In this document: positions 1 through 3,970 of the stretch, in pieces | Layout of the letters: each line of letters starts with the position of its first letter | Numbering within the stretch: position 1 is the first letter of the stretch | NCBI GenBank assembly: GCA_026197015.1 | Contig: JAPHRB010000041.1 | Location: 1-6,123, forward strand | Length of the DNA: 6,123 nucleotides | From: Gammaproteobacteria bacterium | GTDB lineage: Bacteria; Pseudomonadota; Gammaproteobacteria; SZUA-229 | Reading direction: 5' to 3' | Notes under the pieces: generated by a model | The model's input: the letters and a program-made list of their open reading frames with translations, nothing else | The model's database searches: none | What the model was told of the DNA's origin: nothing | Program-made: the position numbers and the translations under genes

Positions 1-230
1 CGGGCAATAATAAAAAAAGTGTAAAGAAAGATAATGAGGTTAAGGAGTTATCTGGTATTTCCATTATAGGAAATAAAGAAGCGCCTAAGTCTCTTTACAT
101 TGTGCCATGGAAAAACTCTGAAGTTGGCGTAAGGTCAAGTTTAACATCTGGCTTGCTGGATGAATCCATGAGACCTGTTGATAAAGAAGTATTTTTACGG
201 GAGCTTGATTTTTACGAATTAAGCCATTAA
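1..230 (+). CDS. C-terminal part of an unrecognised protein, cut by the left edge
   Basis: An open frame enters from the left edge (first full codon at base 3) and ends at TAA 228-230, giving 75 residues. The visible start is Lys/Asn-rich and looks like a linker. It is followed by a better-defined tail containing SLYIVPWK (about residues 31-38), then LLDESMRPVDKEVF and a final ELDFYELSH. The tail has the look of a conserved C-terminal motif of a proteobacterial hypothetical protein, but I cannot name the family with confidence. No signal peptide or membrane segment is visible in this fragment. It ends 121 bases before the ExbB-like gene, in the same direction, with no convincing terminator between them, so partial read-through into the operon is possible although the operon has its own promoter. 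The frame is sure; the function is unknown. Confidence 0.75.
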   Translation, partial: GNNKKSVKKDNEVKELSGISIIGNKEAPKSLYIVPWKNSEVGVRSSLTSGLLDESMRPVDKEVFLRELDFYELSH

Positions 231-275
231 ATAAATTTAACGGTAGTGCAATTTCATGGTTTATATTAAGAAACT

Positions 276-303
276 TTGATAATGCGGTGCTAAACTCTAT
301 AAA
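276..303 (+). promoter_or_regulatory. Sigma-70-type promoter of the ExbB/ExbD operon
   Basis: A -35 box TTGATA (276-281, 5 of 6 to consensus) and a -10 box TATAAA (298-303, 5 of 6) are separated by 16 bases. Transcription would begin near 309-311, leaving a leader of about 40 bases before the ATG at 352. The site lies in the only gap upstream of the four-gene operon, which supports it. No clear operator palindrome is visible beside it. The call is from sequence match only. Confidence 0.55.
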
Positions 304-339
304 ATTCAACATGTTTTTAATTAAATATGAAAACACAAC

Positions 340-344
340 GAGGG
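340..344 (+). promoter_or_regulatory. Ribosome binding site for the ExbB-like gene
   Basis: GAGGG lies seven bases before the ATG at 352. It is the best Shine-Dalgarno match at any start in the operon and fixes 352, rather than the internal ATG at 403, as the start. Confidence 0.7.
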
Positions 345-351
345 AAATATA

Positions 352-1011
352 ATGGAATTCATCGAAGCTCTGGTGCGATTTTTCCAAACAGGTGGTGCAT
401 TTATGTACCCAATTTTGATTGTATTTGCGATTGGTGCTGCCATAGCTATTGAGCGATTTATTAAGTTAGGCAATGTTCGCCGTGCTAATCGAAAGGTATG
501 GGATGAAGTGCATCCTCTGTTAGAAGAAGGTGATTTTGACCAGGCCAGAGAGTTAATAGCAGATGATGGCTCTACAATTGCCAGTTTGTTAAAAATGGGA
601 CTTGCACGACAAGGTTCGGTAAGAAGGCGTGATGACATAGAAATTGCTATGGAAGAAAGTATGATGGAAATTATTCCTCAACTTGAAAAACGTACACCTT
701 ATGTTGCGCTGTTCTCAAACATATCAACATTACTTGGTCTGTTGGGTACCATTATGGGTTTGATCGAAGCCTTTACAGCTGTTGCTAATGCAAACCCTGC
801 TGAAAAAGCTGACTTGTTATCCGCAAGTATATCTGTAGCAATGAATACAACAGCATTTGGTTTGATGGCGGGTATCCCCTTGCTTATTACTCATGCATTA
901 TTAACAGATAAGACTGGGCAGATTGTAGACAGCCTGGAAATGGTTTCGGTTAAAACACTGAATATCATATCTGAATTTGCTAAACGTCAAGCTGCTTTGG
1001 CTGCAAAATAA
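352..1011 (+). CDS. MotA/TolQ/ExbB family proton channel protein
   Basis: This 219-residue protein is the channel subunit of an inner-membrane proton-driven motor; family members form a pentamer around two ExbD/TolR-type helices. Three membrane segments are visible at about residues 17-37, 117-142 and 162-184, with a charged cytoplasmic loop between the first and second (about 38-115), which is the TolQ/ExbB topology. The signature LGLLGTIMGLIEAF (128-141) and the MNTTAFGLMAGIP stretch (164-176) are the conserved pore segments. T133 and T166/T167 are the likely counterparts of the pore threonines of ExbB/TolQ. The length fits short ExbB/TolQ proteins. The start is set by GAGGG upstream. The stop overlaps the next ATG by one base (TAATG at 1009-1013), indicating coupled translation. 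It could be labelled TolQ or ExbB; with no tolA, tolB or pal nearby I prefer a generic family name. Confidence 0.95.
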   Translation: MEFIEALVRFFQTGGAFMYPILIVFAIGAAIAIERFIKLGNVRRANRKVWDEVHPLLEEGDFDQARELIADDGSTIASLLKMGLARQGSVRRRDDIEIAMEESMMEIIPQLEKRTPYVALFSNISTLLGLLGTIMGLIEAFTAVANANPAEKADLLSASISVAMNTTAFGLMAGIPLLITHALLTDKTGQIVDSLEMVSVKTLNIISEFAKRQAALAAK

Positions 1012-1502
1012 TGGCTAGAAAAAGGCGTTATCGCCGCACAGACAAAGATGTACCAGAAATGGATATTACTACCTTTCTTAATTTAATGGTGGTGCTGGTT
1101 CCGTTTCTGTTAATAACGGCTGTGTTTTCACGAGTAACTATTCTGGAATTAAATTTACCAACTTCCAGTGGCTCAAGTGCACCGACTAAATTAAAACTTA
1201 ATATCGAAGTTATTGTTCGTTCCAAAGGCCTGGAAATAGGTAATGGTCGTCGTGTAGTTGCACGTTTTCCGAAGATCGAAGAAGAATATGACTTTGCAAG
1301 TTTGTCAAAACATTTGTTAGAGATTAAAAAGAATTATCCTGATAAAACTGATGCGACAGTATTAATGGAACCAGATATTCAATACGATTTACTGGTTCAT
1401 GTAATGGATGCAGTGAGGATCGCAGAGGTGTCTCAAAGCGCAGAAGGTATATATGATAAGGTCGCATTGTTTCCAGATATTTCAATTGGTGATGCGCCAT
1501 GA
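1011..1502 (+). CDS. ExbD/TolR family protein, first copy (Asn in place of the proton-relay Asp)
   Basis: A 163-residue protein with the ExbD/TolR plan: a short basic cytoplasmic start (residues 1-12), one membrane helix at about 22-41, then a periplasmic domain. The helix region DITTFLNLMVVLVPFLL aligns with the ExbD pattern TPFIDVMLVLL. At the position of the essential Asp (D25 of E. coli ExbD, D23 of TolR) it has N24 (codon AAT 1080-1082). The periplasmic part follows the family: ELNLP just after the membrane, a beta strand LNIEVIVRSKGLEI, and a C-terminal section with LLVHVMDAVRIAE. There is no strong Shine-Dalgarno; its ATG overlaps the previous stop (TAATG), so translation is likely coupled. 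Its own stop overlaps the next start (ATGA). The lost carboxylate suggests that it acts with the second copy as a heterodimer, which is an inference. Confidence 0.92.
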   Translation: MARKRRYRRTDKDVPEMDITTFLNLMVVLVPFLLITAVFSRVTILELNLPTSSGSSAPTKLKLNIEVIVRSKGLEIGNGRRVVARFPKIEEEYDFASLSKHLLEIKKNYPDKTDATVLMEPDIQYDLLVHVMDAVRIAEVSQSAEGIYDKVALFPDISIGDAP

Positions 1503-2002
1503 GACAAAACTCACGTCGTATGAATCGTATGGGGCGCTCCAAGAAAAAGGCGCCGGGTTTAAATCTTGTTTCCTTGATGGACGTATTTACAATTCTGGTT
1601 TTTTTCCTGTTAGTAAATTCCTCATCGACAGAAGTACTTGAACCACCCAAAACACTTAAATTACCTGATTCGATCGTAGAAAAGAAGCCTCGGGAAACTG
1701 TAGTTGTTTTAGTGACAAGTGAATCAATACTTGTAATGGGTGAAGCTGTGATTTCTACTGCTGACGCTCTGGCAGTCAAACAGTCTGTTATTCCAGAGGT
1801 GCAGGAGCGATTAAGGCAACAGCGCGAAAATGTTATTGGTATTAGTACTAAAACAGTTGCTGAAAGTGAAGAAGTAACGGTACTCGGTGATAAGACTATT
1901 CCGTTTAAGTTACTAAAAAAAGTTATGTCTAGTTGTACCGCAGCGGGTTATGGAAAAATTTCTCTTGCGGTTATTCAAAAAGCATCACAAACAGACTCAT
2001 AA
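1499..2002 (+). CDS. ExbD/TolR family protein, second copy (Asp kept)
   Basis: A 167-residue ExbD/TolR-like protein. After a basic cytoplasmic start (RRMNRMGRSKKK) comes a single membrane helix at about residues 21-40 (LNLVSLMDVFTILVFFLLVN). It retains D28 (codon GAC 1580-1582) where ExbD and TolR carry their proton-accepting Asp. The periplasmic part has the usual KTLKLPDS after the membrane, a first strand (TVVVLVTSESILVMG), and a C-terminal section PFKLLKKVMSSCTAAGYGKISLAVIQK that matches the ExbD end. The ATG at 1499 overlaps the previous stop by four bases and has GGTGA six bases upstream; ATGs at 1520 and 1529 are weaker alternatives that would only shorten the basic tail. It probably pairs with the Asn-containing copy upstream in one motor. 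One cysteine, C146, lies in the periplasmic part. Confidence 0.93.
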   Translation: MRQNSRRMNRMGRSKKKAPGLNLVSLMDVFTILVFFLLVNSSSTEVLEPPKTLKLPDSIVEKKPRETVVVLVTSESILVMGEAVISTADALAVKQSVIPEVQERLRQQRENVIGISTKTVAESEEVTVLGDKTIPFKLLKKVMSSCTAAGYGKISLAVIQKASQTDS

Positions 2003-2017
2003 GGTTTTATAACGTTG
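2001..2017 (+). promoter_or_regulatory. AAGG and TTG start deciding the start of the AgmX/TonB-like gene
   Basis: The stop of the second ExbD gene (TAA 2000-2002) is in the same frame as the next gene, so the start must lie after it. The first usual start codon is TTG at 2015, ten bases after AAGG (2001-2004). The first in-frame ATG (2255) would remove about half of the coiled-coil hairpin, so TTG is preferred. Confidence 0.6.
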
Positions 2018-3379
2018 GTTGATCAAGACGTCTCCAAAGAACAGGAAAAAATCAATCTTAAGATTGATGAAGCGCAGCACCGGATTGCAGATCTGGAGAA
2101 TCAACTGCGCCTTGTTGATATTGAACTTGAGGATTACTTTCAAGACCGCCAGCAGTTTATTTTATTAAGTGAGATTAGTGATCGACTGGATAAGTTGAAT
2201 AAGCTGGGTGGTGCCTGTCTTTTTTGGGGAGAGAATTGTGATTTAGATAAGTCGATGGCTCATTATAATCGTGTACATAACATGGTTATTAATTACGATG
2301 AAAAAGTTAAAGCTGTACAAAAACGACGTGAGTTAATCAAGGAAGATATTCAAAGTGTCATAGCGCAAATTGATTTCTTGCATGAAGAAATCCTGGTCGT
2401 ACAGGAGCGTGCAGAAGAGCGTTTAACAGAGTTTGTTATTGAACGCGAAATGACGATACACCCTTACCGTCCAATGATAATGCCATGGACGACTCAGGGT
2501 GAAGATGAGAAACGTTTCAGACGTATTTTATTAATCACGCTATTGCTTACTATTGTAATGGGTTATTTGATACCGCTCTGGGACTTACCAGTACAGACAC
2601 GTGATGAGCTAACCGAGGTGCCTGAGCGACTAGCGAAGCTGGTTATTAAGAAAGCGCCACCACCACCACCGCCAAAAGTGCAGCCAAAGTTAGAAGAGAA
2701 GAAAGATAAAAAAGATAAAAAAGCCAGGAAAGATGTGCCTAAACCTAAAACAGAGAAGGCGAAAAAAGCACGTAAAGTCGCTGAGACTGCAGGATTACTT
2801 GCCTTTAAAGATAACTTCTCCGAGTTAATGGATAGTTCAATTGATCAGAAGTTAGGCTCACAGGCTCGTTTAAGTAATAAGGGGCAGAAGTCGCGTAAGA
2901 TTTCACGTTCCTTAGTAACTGCTCAAGCTTCCAGTGCCTCAGGTGGTATTAGCACTTCATCACTTAGCCGTAATACGGGTAGTGGCGGCAAGAGTACGGG
3001 GGGAGTCGAATTCTCCAGGGTAGAAAGTGCCATTGGTGGAGACTTCTTTGGAGAAGAGCGACCATTAAGTGATGGGCCGGGGCCATCAAGAACAGATGAA
3101 GAAATTCAAATTGTTTTCGATCGATACAAAGCGGCATTATATAGAATATATAACCGTGAGTTACGTAAGAATCCGACTCTACAAGGTAAGATCGTTCTGA
3201 AGTTAACGATTGAACCGAATGGAAGTGTATCGGCCTGTAGTATTGAGTCAACGGATATGGACTCAAAGGACCTGGAGAAGAAAATTGTAGAGCGTGTTAA
3301 GAAGTTTAACTTTGGTGCTAAGGAAGATGTACCAGCAATTACCATTTTATATCCGATAGATTTCTTACCTGCAACATAG
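2015..3379 (+). CDS. AgmX/PglI-type, TonB-like force-transmitting protein with cytoplasmic coiled-coil hairpin
   Basis: A 454-residue protein with clear modules. Residues 1-147 are highly charged with heptad-like spacing: two long helices (about 6-64 and 79-147) joined by a short loop containing GGACLFWGENC (C68, C75), which suggests an antiparallel coiled-coil hairpin in the cytoplasm. RFRR (167-170) precedes one membrane helix at about 171-189. Next come a proline run (215-220), a Lys-rich stretch with KKDKKDKK and KPK motifs (229-254), and a Ser/Gly-rich linker (about 297-333), like the periplasm-spanning parts of TonB/TolA. Residues about 363-454 form the C-terminal domain, with LQGKIVLKLTIEPNGSVSAC and a final ILYPIDFLP, resembling the AgmX/PglI C-terminal (TonB-like) domain. 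As the last gene of an ExbB-ExbD-ExbD operon it probably couples proton flow to a periplasmic or outer-membrane partner. The partner is unknown. The long cytoplasmic hairpin is absent from TonB and TolA. A terminator follows. Confidence 0.88.
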   Translation: MVDQDVSKEQEKINLKIDEAQHRIADLENQLRLVDIELEDYFQDRQQFILLSEISDRLDKLNKLGGACLFWGENCDLDKSMAHYNRVHNMVINYDEKVKAVQKRRELIKEDIQSVIAQIDFLHEEILVVQERAEERLTEFVIEREMTIHPYRPMIMPWTTQGEDEKRFRRILLITLLLTIVMGYLIPLWDLPVQTRDELTEVPERLAKLVIKKAPPPPPPKVQPKLEEKKDKKDKKARKDVPKPKTEKAKKARKVAETAGLLAFKDNFSELMDSSIDQKLGSQARLSNKGQKSRKISRSLVTAQASSASGGISTSSLSRNTGSGGKSTGGVEFSRVESAIGGDFFGEERPLSDGPGPSRTDEEIQIVFDRYKAALYRIYNRELRKNPTLQGKIVLKLTIEPNGSVSACSIESTDMDSKDLEKKIVERVKKFNFGAKEDVPAITILYPIDFLPAT

Positions 3380-3386
3380 GTGGCGA

Positions 3387-3426
3387 GGCTTAATCGGCAT
3401 TCATAGCCTGTTAAGAGCCCATTTTT
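3387..3426 (+). terminator. Weak candidate terminator just after the operon
   Basis: GGCTTAA (3387-3393) can pair with TTAAGAGCC (3411-3419) through a one-base bulge, with a 17-base loop, followed by CA and TTTTT (3422-3426). The stem is short and the loop is large, so it is at best an auxiliary terminator to the better one 25 bases downstream. Confidence 0.25.
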
Positions 3427-3444
3427 CAAATGTTTAGTATTAAT

Positions 3445-3474
3445 TCAGGGCTAAAACCTTAGGCCCTGATTTTT
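3445..3474 (+). terminator. Rho-independent terminator of the operon
   Basis: TCAGGG (3445-3450) pairs with CCCTGA (3464-3469). The stem extends inward through CTAA/TTAG (3451-3454 with 3459-3462) if G3463 bulges out, leaving a four-base loop AACC. TTTTT (3470-3474) follows at once. It lies 65 bases after the stop of the AgmX-type gene and separates the operon from the exported-protein gene. Confidence 0.8.
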
Positions 3475-3480
3475 CCTTCT

Positions 3481-3497
3481 ATTGCGCTCGCAATGAC
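3481..3497. repeat. Short REP-like inverted repeat (half unit)
   Basis: ATTGCG (3481-3486) and CGCAAT (3489-3494) form a six-base inverted repeat around CT. On the other strand it reads GTCATTGCGAGCGCAAT, which resembles the CATTGCGAG core of dispersed palindromic repeats found between genes in many proteobacteria. Only one half unit is recognisable and no second copy occurs in the window, so it may be a remnant or chance. Confidence 0.35.
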
Positions 3498-3745
3498 AAT
3501 ATGGCGTGTTTTGCCTGCCTTTTGTCGCTATTTGGTCTGTTAGATGCCCTCATAATGAATACAATAAATGCATAACTGGTATTCGGGTTAATTTCCTATA
3601 ACACTACCGATGCGAAATGACATAAGTTAATAATTACACAGTCAACAAGTTAATTCTGAAGGGCAGGTTAAATAAAACTGGTTTCCCTGACTGTAATATA
3701 CTAAACTCCCTAAAAAACAATAACTTATAAGATCTATCTAAAATA

Positions 3746-3757
3746 AGTATTAATACT
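3746..3757. promoter_or_regulatory. 12-base perfect palindrome, possible operator
   Basis: AGTATTAATACT is a perfect inverted repeat. Its centre lies about 60 bases upstream of the start expected from the TATAAT at 3800-3805, a position where activators often bind. In A+T-rich DNA such a palindrome can arise by chance, so this is tentative. Confidence 0.2.
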
Positions 3758-3772
3758 GTAATTGAGTACGTT

Positions 3773-3805
3773 TTCACAATTTCAAGGGGTGTAAGAATGT
3801 ATAAT
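3773..3805 (+). promoter_or_regulatory. Candidate promoter of the exported-protein gene
   Basis: A perfect -10 box TATAAT lies at 3800-3805, directly preceded by TG. The -35 side is poor: TTCACA (3773-3778) matches five of six consensus bases but is 21 bases away, longer than usual. The promoter may therefore depend on an activator. Transcription would begin near 3812, giving a leader of about 57 bases before the ATG at 3869. Confidence 0.4.
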
Positions 3806-3860
3806 TGGAACTGTAACTAATTGATAAAAGAGGAAAAACTGGGTTTGACAAATATAAAAG

Positions 3861-3865
3861 AAGGA
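3861..3865 (+). promoter_or_regulatory. Ribosome binding site of the exported-protein gene
   Basis: AAGGA lies three bases before the ATG at 3869, a rather short spacing. An in-frame TAG (3866-3868) touches the ATG, so no longer N-terminus is possible in this frame and the signal peptide begins here. Confidence 0.6.
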
Positions 3866-3868
3866 TAG

Positions 3869-3970
3869 ATGTTTATAACAGGAATAAAGAAAATATTTAA
3901 ATCTGTACCGATTGCAGCAAGTGTAATCACCGGTGCATTTTTTTTATTGCCTGTAGAAAATGCACTTGCG
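3869..3970 (+). other. Signal peptide of the exported protein (residues 1-34)
   Basis: A basic start with KK at residues 7-8 and K11 precedes a hydrophobic core with FFLLP, then the A-x-A cleavage motif ALA (32-34). There is no lipobox cysteine, so Sec export with signal peptidase I cleavage is expected rather than a lipoprotein. Confidence 0.85.

Larger units (their letters stand above)
3380..3868. other. 489-base intergenic region without a supported gene
   Basis: I see no credible coding region on either strand. From left to right it holds a weak hairpin and a strong terminator (3387-3474), a short REP-like inverted repeat (3481-3497), an A+T-rich stretch, an imperfect long hairpin (3634-3698), a 12-base palindrome (3746-3757), and a promoter-like region ending in the ribosome binding site of the next gene. 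The length and content suit a terminator followed by a regulated upstream region for the exported protein. Confidence 0.6.

Noticed and set aside
311..352. 13-codon frame starting with ATG at 311 whose TAA overlaps the ExbB-like ATG (TAATG)
   Set aside because: It has no Shine-Dalgarno and begins at about the expected transcription start. It could only work as a leaderless coupled leader, and nothing else supports it.
85..638. Two overlapping minus-strand open frames (85-387 and 321-638)
   Set aside because: They lie across the end of the upstream gene, the promoter and the ExbB-like gene, have no family resemblance, and are antisense shadows of a clearly conserved gene.
1324..1779. Minus-strand open frame of 151 codons and plus-strand frame 1453-1641
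   Set aside because: Both overlap the two ExbD genes, whose protein features are unmistakable; the alternative products show no recognisable domain.
2700..2722. A-runs of six in the Lys-rich stretch as a programmed slippage site
   Set aside because: The frame continues normally through a full-length conserved domain, and no alternative frame product or stimulatory structure is evident.
352..3379. Assignment as the Tol-Pal operon or a TonB iron-uptake locus
   Set aside because: There are two ExbD-type genes, no tolA, tolB, pal or receptor, and the arm protein has a cytoplasmic hairpin and an AgmX-like end instead of TonB/TolA architecture.
2964..3429. Minus-strand open frames 2964-3266 and 3106-3429
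   Set aside because: They are antisense to the conserved C-terminal domain of the AgmX-type protein and have no ribosome binding site or domain.
3797..3820. Seven-codon frame MYNWNCN with AAGGGG seven bases upstream, a possible leader peptide
   Set aside because: Its first codons coincide with the TATAAT box at 3800-3805. If that is the promoter, the frame is not fully transcribed, and such a short frame is easily accidental.
3845..3879. Perfect TTGACA (3845-3850) followed by TATAAC (3874-3879)
   Set aside because: The spacer is 23 bases and the -10 would lie inside the coding start of the exported protein, so it could not make its full transcript.
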